DNA from: Rhodocyclaceae bacterium
Lineage (GTDB): Bacteria > Pseudomonadota > Gammaproteobacteria > Burkholderiales > Rhodocyclaceae
DNA: 18,647 nucleotides
Assembly: GCA_016702335.1 (NCBI GenBank)
Contig: JADJEF010000021.1
Location: 1-18,647, forward strand
Direction of reading: 5' to 3'
Shown: positions 1 to 6,664 of the stretch, piece by piece
How the letters are laid out: each line of letters begins with the position of its first letter
How positions within the stretch are numbered: position 1 is the first letter of the stretch
Notes under the pieces: model-generated
What the model was told of the DNA's origin: nothing
Database searches by the model: none
Seen by the model: the letters and a program-made list of their open reading frames with translations, nothing else
Translations under genes and position numbers: made by a program

Positions 1-946
1 CGCCAACACAGCCTGCATGCGCGCCACGTTCGGCGACTTTCTTCCGGTGTGCCATCCGATTCGCAGAGCAGGATAGCGGCAGCGCGTCGAGGTTGTAGTC
101 GCCTTGACGAAAGGTTCGACGGCGGCGGTCGCGGCTCCGGGGTCCATCATTTCAGCCCGGCGGGGATGATGCTGGCGGCGATGACGGCTGCGACCGCTTC
201 GCCGGCTTTCAATACATCGTCGAAGCTGCTAGAGCAGGCACTGCGCCGATTGCGGCTTGGGTGAGCTGACGCTGACCCCGGTCACCACGCCGCCAGGCCT
301 GAGCCGATGAACAGCGCAAAGCAGATCATGTCAGCATCAGCGTGGCTGCCGAACCCGACACCACCATCGATCAGCACGACCCGCACCCGCAGCACGCCAG
401 GCACCGTGAGCCCGTATTTGAGGCAATGCACGCCGTTCTGCTCGGCGACATCGCCGCCGATGCTGCAGGCGATCTGCGAACTGGGGTCAGGCGCGCAATA
501 CAAGCCAAACGACGCGACCGCTTCCGGAGAGATGAAGAGATTGCACGCCGTGGGCTGTACCACCGCCAATCGAGCCGCGGATCGATGCGCACAATCCGCT
601 CCATCTTCGGCCAGGCTCAGCACGATGCCGTCTTTCGTGCGTGGCAGCGCGCCACCCGACAGCCCGGTGCCGGCCCGTGCCACGACCGGCACGCCGGCTC
701 GGTGGCAGGCCTCAACACGGCGATCACCTGCGCCTCGGTTTCGCCAGTGCGACAGCACGCGGCAGCCGCTGATAGGCCGAAAGGCCGTCGCACTCGTAGG
801 GTCTGAGGTCTTCCTCGCCGGTCAGGAAGATTGCCCGCCGGCAGCAGTGTCGCGGAGTTCGGCTGGCAGCAGCGCCGACTGGCACGGTAGAAAAATACCG
901 GTCGTGCTCGGCGCTGTGCAGCGAAGGCTTACGCGGGTGTGGTCAT
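1..946 (-). CDS. glcD: Glycolate oxidase FAD-binding subunit GlcD, 3'-truncated by window edge and frameshifted
   Basis: GlcD is the FAD-binding subunit of glycolate oxidase, which oxidises glycolate to glyoxylate with GlcE and GlcF. Stretches readable on the minus strand match the family: LTGEEDLRPYECDGLSAY at about 826-775, GTGLSGGALPR near 660, YCAPDPSSQIACSIGG near 500-455, VHCLKYGLTV near 430, then ALFIGS near 310. The FAD-oxidase C-terminal part (KPQSAQCLL, IIPAGLEMMDP) continues to position 1, so the C-terminal end is missing. The start is ATG at 946-944, overlapping the upstream kinase stop as ATGA. Frame breaks occur at about 935-937 (one extra base in a G run), 870-835, 790-760, 310-335, 215 and 115. 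One glycine of the usual RGAGTG motif is also missing (about 680). GlcD-like D-lactate dehydrogenases are related, but the motif set fits GlcD best. Confidence 0.88.
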
Positions 947-2231
947 AACAGCAGAATCGCACGAAAATCATTGACGTTGGTTCGGGTTGGCCCGGTGACA
1001 ATCTGATCGTCGGTGGCCAGAAACCCACGATACGCGTCATTGTTGTCGAGAAGCTGACGCGCGTCGAGCCCGGCCGCGCGCAGTCGTTTCAGGCTGTCCG
1101 GGGTGATCACGGCACCGGCGTTGTCTTCGCTGCCGTCGATGCCATCGGTATCGGCCGCGAGTGCGTAAATGCCGGGGTGGCCATCGAGGGCAATCGCCAG
1201 GGCGAGCAGAAACTCCGTATTGCGCCCGCCGCGGCCACTCTGGTCACGCAGGGTCACCGAGGTTTCGCCGCCCGAGAGCAACACGCAGGGGCGGGGCAGG
1301 GGCGTGCCGGCGTGAAAGCAGCTCAGGGCGATACCGGCTAGCGCCTTCGCGACCTCGCGTGCTTCGCCTTCGATGCGGTCACCGAGCACCAACGGGGTGA
1401 TTCCGGCAGCGCGGGCGACTTCGGCGGCGGCGGAAAGACTGCTCTGGGCGGTGGCGATCACGCGGGCGCTGCAACGGGCATGGTCGGTGGCGCGCCAAAT
1501 CGCCGTCTCCGTGGGGAGGGGCGATTCGGCTATCGCCGTCTCGCCAGCGCCGACTTGCGGAAAGGCAATGCTGTAACGGGCGCAGATGGTCTGTGCATCG
1601 GCCAGTGTGCTGGGGTCGGGCACGGTCGGCCCCGAGGCAATGGTGGCCAGATCGTCGCCGGGTACATCGGAGATCGCCAGCGTCAGTACTCGCGCCGGAG
1701 CGGCTGCCAGCGCCAGACGCCCGCCTTTGATGGCGGAAAGGTGGCGTCGAACACAGTTGATTTCAGCAATGCTGGCACCACTGCGCAGCAAGGACTGAGT
1801 GATCGCACGCTTGTCCGCCAGCGTGAGGCCGGGGCGGTGCCACCAGCAGCGCCGAGCCGCCGCCCGACAACAAGGTGAGCACAAGATCGTTTTCGCTCAG
1901 GCCGGCGACCATGGCCAGCATGCGCTGCGCCGCCACCACGCCGGCCGCATCGGGCAGCGGATGCGCGGCCTCGATCACCTCGATGCGGCGGCCGTGCTCA
2001 CCAGCCGGCAACGTGTGCCCGTAGGGGGTGACCACCAGGCCGCAGATCGACTGCGTGGCGGGCCAGTGCGCCTCGACTGTCTGTGCCATGGCGGCCGCGG
2101 CTTTGCCCGCGCCGACAACGACGGTACGTCCGCGCGCGGGGGTGCGGGCAGATGCGTGGGCAGACACAGCCCTCCGGGGCGGCGGCGAGCGCGGCATTGA
2201 GCAGCGAGCGCAGGAGTTCAATCGCGGGCAT
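943..2231 (-). CDS. ttuD: Glycerate kinase, MOFRL family (TtuD/GckA), frameshifted
   Basis: Members phosphorylate D-glycerate, mostly to 2-phosphoglycerate; some are annotated hydroxypyruvate reductase (TtuD), so the exact reaction is uncertain. From the N terminus: AIELLRSLLNAALAAA; VVVGAGKAAAAMAQ carrying the conserved lysine; PYGHTLPAGEH; LTLLSGGGSALLVAP; a long clean stretch with LTLADKRAITQSLLRSGASI, ISDVPGDDLATIASGPTVPD and LLSGGETSVTL; then GRGGRNTEFLLALA, ALAADTDGIDGSEDNAGA and the C-terminal MOFRL motif TNVNDFRAILL. About 430 residues, the usual size. The start is ATG at 2231; an in-frame TTG at 2267 gives 12 more residues that look unlike the family. Frame breaks lie at about 2185-2140 (at least two) and 1850-1800. 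The stop overlaps the glcD start (ATGA), implying translational coupling. The symbol follows homologues; gckA is also used. Confidence 0.88.
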
Positions 2232-2480
2232 GGCCAGAGTGTTCGCCAGTTGGGTGGTGGCGATCAAGATAAATCAATCCGCGAAACTCGCGTGTCGTCA
2301 ACGCTAGACTTGTCGGTACAAAGAAATGGCACGCCACCGGTTCGCGCTCACGGTGGCTGTCTGTCTGAATCGGAGGAGTACCGTGATACGGCCCAAGTCG
2401 ACTTGTTTAATCAGGAACACCAGCGAGTTGCCCCGCCTGTGCGGGCACGCCCCATGGGTCACTGACCGAGGCCGGCGGCG
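2232..2480. other. Divergent intergenic region between glycerate kinase and the EAL-protein gene
   Basis: This 249-base stretch must hold the control signals for both flanking genes. It contains an inverted repeat (2333-2357), a strong ribosome-binding-like GGAGGAG at 2372-2378 ahead of a short GTG-started ORF, and a possible -10 hexamer TTTAAT at 2406-2411 with no good -35 box. I see no factor-independent terminator, tRNA or mobile-element end. Confidence 0.5.
2333..2357. repeat. Inverted repeat, 7-bp arms GCCACCG / CGGTGGC
   Basis: GCCACCG (2333-2339) and CGGTGGC (2351-2357) are perfect reverse complements separated by 11 bases. The repeat lies between the divergent genes and upstream of the GGAGGAG site. 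It could be a regulator's operator or a short mRNA hairpin. There is no following T run, so it is not an intrinsic terminator. Confidence 0.4.
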
Positions 2481-2484
2481 ATGA
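2383..2484 (+). CDS. Possible 33-residue leader ORF upstream of the EAL-protein gene
   Basis: A GTG at 2383 follows GGAGGAG (2372-2378) by four bases, a better ribosome-binding site than that of the main gene. It opens 33 sense codons ending in TGA at 2482-2484, which overlaps the ATG of the EAL gene as ATGA (2481-2484). The product begins MIRPKST, has two cysteines and ends in an arginine-rich tail; I recognise no family. It could be a leader that couples translation to the next gene, or chance in a region where indels are common. Confidence 0.25.
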   Translation: MIRPKSTCLIRNTSELPRLCGHAPWVTDRGRRR

Positions 2485-4699
2485 CGCTACGCTCTGATTT
2501 CATTCCCATTTTTGACGAGGAGCCGACGCAGGCGGCGTCGGCCGCCTTGCCCCTGGCGTGTGCTGATCGTTGACGATGATCCCGAAGTGCACCGGGCGAC
2601 CAAGCTCGCGTGCTTGGGTTTGCGCTTGCTGGATCGCCCGATCGAGTGGCTGGAGGCCTACTCTGGTGCCGCCGCAACCCGCGTCGCCACCGCGCAGCGC
2701 GGGCTGGCCGTGGCCATCGTTGATGTGGTCATGGAACGCCCAACCGCCGGACTGGATCTGGTCGCCTGGCTGCGGGAGTCATTACGACCCCAATCTGCGC
2801 ATTATTTTGCGTACCGGGCAGCCCGGCTATGCACCCGAGCTTGAGACGGTGCTGCAGCCGACATCAATGCCTATCGCACGAAAAGCGAGCTCACCAGCTC
2901 GCAGTTGATTGCGGTTCTGGCGACCGCCTTGCGCAACTATCAGGAAATGCAGCGCGTGGAACTGGCCAGCCGGGCGGCAAATCTGGCGGTGGTTGCGGCG
3001 GATGCGGCCTGGCTTCTGCCGGTGCCTTCGACCGGGCGGATCATGCCGAGCAGCTATTGCGTCATTGCGCCGACTTGATCGGGGCCGCCCCGGTTTGTGA
3101 TGGCTTCGTCGCGGTACAGGCGGGTGCGGGCCTGCCCATGTTCGTGCTCTACGGACAGGGGAGCTACGCGCCGCACAGTGGTCAGCCGGTCGCCGAGCTT
3201 GGTGCCAGTGCGTGCGGTCACATCACGCGCATTGTCGAGGAGCAGCATTCCCATGTGGCTGACGATCATGTCGGCTTCGGGTTTTTCCCCGGCGCGGGCT
3301 TTTTGGTCATCGCCTATGTCGCCAGCCTGAATACCAGGACCGCCTTGAACTATGTCGATCTCTTTGCCAGACACATTTCGATGTGCTGGGAATCGCGTCG
3401 GCTCAACCATGCCTTGAGTCGCGTCGCCTACATGCACGCCGGAACGCGATTGCCCAATCATGCAGGCATCTTGCGCGCGCTGGCCAGCCGCGAGAGTGCT
3501 CACGGTCTGTTACTGATCGCCATCGACGACCACGACAGCATCAGCGAGTTGCTCGGCCCGGAGCGCATAGAGTTGCTCCATGAGACGGTGGCCACGGCAC
3601 TTCGTGGCAGCTTCCCCGGGCGCGTCATTGGCTGCGTCGGGTCAGGCGTTTTCTGTGTCATTACCGAGATCACCGATAGGGGGCTGGAGCACGTCAATGC
3701 TCAGTTTCAGCAGTCGCTGGATCTGGGGGGCTGAGCACACGGATCACGCTTTCGGCGGGGGCGACGGATGCCGATAGCACGCTGGCACCCGAGCGCATCT
3801 ACCATCAGGCGGTGCTGGCGCTGGCCGCGGCGCGCCCCCGCGGACATGCCCAACTGGTGCGCTACGATTACGCCATGAGCTCACGCGCGCTGGTGCGCCG
3901 GCGTATTTTCGAGCGCTTGTCGACGGCGTTGACCCAGCGCCAGTTGCGCGTGGTCTATCAGCCGAAAATCGACCTGGCGAGTGGTGTCTGCGTCGGGGTC
4001 GAAGCGCTGGCGCGCTGGCCCGAGGGCGAAGTGCCGGTGGACCCGGAAAGCTTTATCAGTGTGGCCGAAGAGTCAGGTCTGATTGCACAGCTTGGGCAGC
4101 AAGTCATGGACATCGCGATGCGTGACTGGTCGCTCATCGAGCAGGCGAACGGCCGGCCGACGGGTATGGCGGTCAATGTCTCGGTGGCACAGATTTTCAT
4201 GGCCGATGTTGTGGCGGAAATTGCCCAAGGTCTGGAACTTCATCGCATGCCCGCTGACCGGCTGTGCGTGGAGGTGACCGAGAGCATTGCCGCCGACTTT
4301 GCCGGCACCAAAGATTTCGTTACCGGTTTGCATGGGCTGGGGGTAAAGATAGCGATCGATGATTTTGGCAAGGGTTTTTCCTCGCTTTCCTACCTGGGCG
4401 ACCTCAACGTCGATGCCTTCAAGATCGACCGTTCATTCATCAGCGCCCTCGATGAGGGCGGTGCCAAGTCGCGCGTCTCACAGCTGGTCGTGAATTTGTG
4501 CCATGTGCTGCACCTTGAGCCGCCGGTGGCGGAAGGCGTGGAAACCGTGCTTCAGCGTGACCGGCTTCTGTCGATGGGGATACAGGTCGGTCAGGGGTAT
4601 TACTGGGCGCGCCCCAAGCCCTTACCGGACTTGCTGGTCTGGCTGCGGGAGTTGAGGTTGGCCAAGCCCGCGGCCGAAGCCTCTGGTTTCGACGCCTAG
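2481..4699 (+). CDS. Response regulator REC-DUF3369-degenerate GGDEF-EAL, c-di-GMP phosphodiesterase, frameshifted
   Basis: Four domains are spread over several frames. REC: WRVLIVDDDPEVH has the acidic pair and AIVDVVME the phosphoacceptor Asp. DUF3369: NLRIILRTGQPGYAPELETV, then INAYRTKSELTSSQL, continuing to about 3400. GGDEF-like (about 3400-3800): it starts AYMHAGTRLPNHAGILRAL, but the signature is VGSGVF (3636-3653), so no cyclase activity is expected. EAL (about 3890-4640): VYQPKIDL, GVEALARWP, MAVNVS, VEVTES, IAIDDFGKGFSSL, FKIDRSFI, VAEGVET and GQGYYWARP, so the metal and catalytic residues appear present and c-di-GMP hydrolysis is likely. About 739 residues. The ATG at 2481 gives the short acidic lead (FIPIFDEE) usual before REC in this family. 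Frame breaks are near 2550-2553, 2780, 2858, 3005 and 3726-3731 (one G short). No cognate kinase is visible nearby. Confidence 0.87.
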
Positions 4700-5472
4700 G
4701 CCTCTCGCCAGCCCAGCGTCTGGGCGGTGGTGGTGCTCGGCCGATACTCGCAACCAATCCAGCGCCGGTAATCCAGACGCTGCAACTCGGCAAACAGAAA
4801 CGGAAAGTTGATCTCGCCCGTGCCCGGTTCATGCCGCCCCGGGTTGTCGGCAATCTGGATGTGGCCGATGCGGCCAATGTGCGTGCGCAGGGTGTGGGTG
4901 AGATCGCCCTCCATGACCTGAGCGTGATAGATATCGTATTGCAGGCCAAGATTGGCGTGGCCGACCGCTTCGATGACCGACAAGGCATCGCGGGTGGTAG
5001 CAATCAGGAAGCCCGGCACGTCGCGCGTGTTAAGCGGTTCGATCAGCAGACCCATACCGGCACGAGCGGTTTCGGCCGCCGCATAGGCGAGATTGTCGAT
5101 TAGCGTCTGACGCACCTGGGCCGGGTCTGAGTCGACCGGGGCAATGCCGGCCAGACAGTTCAGCCGCGGTACGCCCAGCGCCTGGGCGTAGTCGATGGCC
5201 TGGGCCACGCCGGTGCGGAACTCTTCGCTGCGCCCGGGGTGGCAGGCCATGCCGCGCTCGCCGGCCGCCCAGTTGCCGGCTGGCAGGTTGAACAGGACGA
5301 TATCGAGCTCCGAGGTGAGCGTCACCTCGGCGAGTACGGCCGCGTCATATTCGTAAGGGAAGTGAAACTCCACGGCGGCGAAGCCGGCTTCGCGAGCCAG
5401 GGCAAAGCGCTCCAGAAACGGCGCTTCGGTGAACAGGTAGGAAAGGTTGGCGGAAAAGCGCAGTGGCAGCAT
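4696..5472 (-). CDS. hyi: Hydroxypyruvate isomerase Hyi
   Basis: Hyi interconverts hydroxypyruvate and tartronate semialdehyde in glyoxylate metabolism; it is a cytoplasmic TIM-barrel enzyme of the xylose-isomerase-like AP-endonuclease-2 fold. The frame is intact. Motifs: RFSANLSYLFTEAPFLERF at the N terminus, AAVEFHFPYEYD, LFNLPAGNWAAGERGMAC, LLIEPLNTRDVPGFL (metal-binding Glu), LGLQYDIYHAQVMEGDL, HIQIADNPGRHEPGTGEINF and YRRWIGCEYRPS. The ATG at 5472 gives 258 residues, the usual Hyi length. An in-frame TTG at 5532 would add 20 residues rich in proline and alanine, encoded through a poly-C tract, and is less likely. No Shine-Dalgarno precedes the ATG because the poly-C tract fills that position. 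The stop TAG overlaps the stop of the convergent EAL gene. Confidence 0.93.
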   Translation of the reverse strand: MLPLRFSANLSYLFTEAPFLERFALAREAGFAAVEFHFPYEYDAAVLAEVTLTSELDIVLFNLPAGNWAAGERGMACHPGRSEEFRTGVAQAIDYAQALGVPRLNCLAGIAPVDSDPAQVRQTLIDNLAYAAAETARAGMGLLIEPLNTRDVPGFLIATTRDALSVIEAVGHANLGLQYDIYHAQVMEGDLTHTLRTHIGRIGHIQIADNPGRHEPGTGEINFPFLFAELQRLDYRRWIGCEYRPSTTTAQTLGWREA

Positions 5473-5480
5473 GGGCGGGT

Positions 5481-5492
5481 GGGGGGGGGGGG
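5481..5492. repeat. 12-base poly-G tract (poly-C on the coding strand) just upstream of hyi
   Basis: Twelve consecutive G on the plus strand, with further G runs on both sides (about 5473-5495). It lies 8-20 bases upstream of the hyi ATG, where a ribosome-binding site would be. It is the longest homopolymer I noticed in the window. In a sequence this prone to homopolymer indels, its true length is uncertain. Confidence 0.85.
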
Positions 5493-5607
5493 CGGAAACG
5501 GAGGCAGCATAGCGCGATACCGGGGCGTTCAACTTACCCTGTCCCGTTGATCCGTCGGTGTCCCGTTTTCAGGGATGAATAGCTTTGGTGCGGGCTACCG
5601 AGCCAAC

Positions 5608-6084
5608 TCAGCGTCGCCGACGCCGCGGCGTCCAGCCCGCCATGCCCTTGATGATGTCCAGCCAAGGCCACTGACTGAACTCGCCCAGACGCAGCTTGCC
5701 GGCATACAGCAGGCGCTGCACATCGGGTGCCGGCGCGGCGGGGTCGAGCGTATCGCGCAGGCCCGAGAGCCCGCCGCCCTGAATCTGGCGCAATTCTGCG
5801 GCACCCGGTGCCGTGGCTGCCGCCGCCATTTTGGCGCCGGTATTCAAGCGCCGTAGCGCGAAGACCGACTTTTCCACCAGCAAGCCATTGAACTCGGCGC
5901 AGGCGGCGCGCGCCAGCGGCTGGGAGCACAGCGCCCGGGTGGTCAGCGTTTTGGCTTGGGCATTGATGCGTGCGAACTCGCACACGGCCACGCGCTGACT
6001 CAATGGCCGGGCAAACACGCAGGGCAACCAATTGATTTCGCTTTTCGTCGGGGCAAGGTTGGCGCAAGGCACGTTGGATTCCAT
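5608..6084 (-). CDS. Conserved-looking small cysteine-containing protein, function unknown
   Basis: An intact frame of 158 residues from ATG 6084 (an in-frame GTG at 6090 is possible) to TGA 5610-5608. I do not recognise a named family, though the N-terminal pattern resembles uncharacterised betaproteobacterial proteins. There are five cysteines in the first 62 residues (Cys7, 22, 35, 53, 62) in the contexts PCANL, LPCVFARP, VAVCEFAR, ALCSQPLARAACAEF, and none after. This could suit an Fe-S or zinc site, which is speculation. The C-terminal half holds GGLSGLRDTLDP, LGEFSQWPWLDIIKGMAGW and a terminal run of five arginines. There is no signal peptide or membrane segment. It is divergent from mraZ and lies on the same strand as hyi, 135 bases ahead of it. 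Its intact frame in a clean region supports it being a real gene. Confidence 0.7.
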   Translation of the reverse strand: MESNVPCANLAPTKSEINWLPCVFARPLSQRVAVCEFARINAQAKTLTTRALCSQPLARAACAEFNGLLVEKSVFALRRLNTGAKMAAAATAPGAAELRQIQGGGLSGLRDTLDPAAPAPDVQRLLYAGKLRLGEFSQWPWLDIIKGMAGWTPRRRRR

Positions 6085-6139
6085 AACCACAGCTTAGCGG
6101 CATTGGCGCGGAGGCGACGCGCAGCGACCGTCAGCGCCC
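6085..6139. other. Spacer between the divergent cysteine-containing gene and the dcw promoter
   Basis: These 55 bases separate the minus-strand gene starting at 6084 from the plus-strand dcw promoter. They must contain any promoter of the minus-strand gene unless that overlaps the dcw control region. I see no convincing -10/-35 pair, repeat or hairpin here. Confidence 0.3.
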
Positions 6140-6166
6140 TTGACGGGGGGTAATTGGTGTTCTAAA
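6140..6166 (+). promoter_or_regulatory. Probable sigma70-type promoter of the dcw operon (Pmra)
   Basis: TTGACG (6140-6145) matches the -35 consensus in five of six positions, and TCTAAA (6161-6166) matches a -10 box in four of six. The spacer is 15 bases, shorter than ideal, but it contains a six-G run whose length may be miscounted. The MraZ repeats begin two bases downstream, placing them over the expected transcription start, as in autoregulated mraZ promoters. Confidence 0.5.
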
Positions 6167-6167
6167 G

Positions 6168-6211
6168 TGGGAAAAAGTGGGGTATTGTGGGTTTACTGGC
6201 TCACGAATGGG
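6168..6211 (+). promoter_or_regulatory. MraZ operator: TGGG direct repeats with a 10-base period
   Basis: TGGG occurs at 6168-6171, 6178-6181 and 6188-6191, each followed by one base and a five-base spacer. This is the TGGGN-N5 array known as the MraZ binding site upstream of mraZ. A further TGGG at 6208-6211 falls exactly two periods later, overlapping the G-rich ribosome-binding region (GGGGGAA) of mraZ. Expected role: autoregulation of the dcw operon by MraZ. Confidence 0.8.
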
Positions 6212-6217
6212 GGAACG

Positions 6218-6664
6218 ATGTTTCAGGGTGCGGCAGCGCTGAATCTGGACGCAAAAGGGCGAATGGCCGTTCCGGCCAAGCATCGCGACGCCCTCGTTGC
6301 GCACGGCGCAGGCCATCTGGTGGTCACCGCGCACCCGCACCGCTGCCTGCTGCTCTACCCCGCACCGGCCTGGGAGCCGATCCGAAATCAGCTCAATGCC
6401 GCCTCCAGCCTTCAGGTCGAGTCGGCCATGGTCAAGCGCCTGCTGGTGGGTTTTGCCGAAGATATCGAAATGGACAGTGCCGGGCGTCTGCTGCTCTCAC
6501 CCACCTTGCGCAAGTTCGCCGGTCTGGAAAAGGAAATCTGGATGGTCGGGCAAGGCAGTCACTTTGAAATCTGGTCCGATGCCGGCTGGCAGGCGCAGCA
6601 GGAAGCCATTTTTTCTCTGGGCGACAAGCTGTTGCCGCCGGGGTTGGAAAACCTTGCGCTGTGA
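6218..6664 (+). CDS. mraZ: Transcriptional regulator MraZ
   Basis: MraZ is the first gene of the dcw cluster, a DNA-binding protein of the SpoVT/AbrB fold that assembles as a ring and represses its own promoter. 148 residues, intact. The two tandem AbrB-like halves are visible: LNLDAKGRMAVPAKHRD (residues 9-23) and IEMDSAGRLLLSPTLRKF (about 84-101), each with the D-x-x-GR signature. The ATG at 6218 follows GGGGGAAC and begins MFQG, as family members do. An upstream in-frame extension to 6140 would run through the promoter and operator and is rejected. The stop overlaps the rsmH start (GTGA, 6661-6664). Confidence 0.96.
   Translation: MFQGAAALNLDAKGRMAVPAKHRDALVAHGAGHLVVTAHPHRCLLLYPAPAWEPIRNQLNAASSLQVESAMVKRLLVGFAEDIEMDSAGRLLLSPTLRKFAGLEKEIWMVGQGSHFEIWSDAGWQAQQEAIFSLGDKLLPPGLENLAL

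Noticed and set aside
49..948. Several overlapping plus-strand frames of 70-213 codons
   Set aside because: They are antisense to glcD, whose conserved motifs are clear on the minus strand; their translations are low-complexity and resemble nothing.
1161..2465. Plus-strand frames opposite the glycerate kinase
   Set aside because: The minus strand carries family motifs from SGGGSALLV through TNVNDFRAILL; the plus frames are shadows of high-GC coding sequence.
3719..3735. Programmed ribosomal frameshifting at G or A runs (for example 3726-3731 and 16260-16265)
   Set aside because: Similar breaks occur in nearly every long gene, in both directions and without consistent slippery motifs or downstream structures; a shared technical cause is simpler.
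4440..5003. A 187-codon minus-strand frame overlapping hyi and the EAL end
   Set aside because: It is a shadow frame of hyi and of the EAL gene, both of which have clear motifs; its composition is proline/arginine-rich.
6140..6217. An upstream in-frame extension of mraZ
   Set aside because: It would place the promoter and the TGGG operator inside the coding region and add residues that MraZ proteins do not have; MFQG at 6218 is the normal start.
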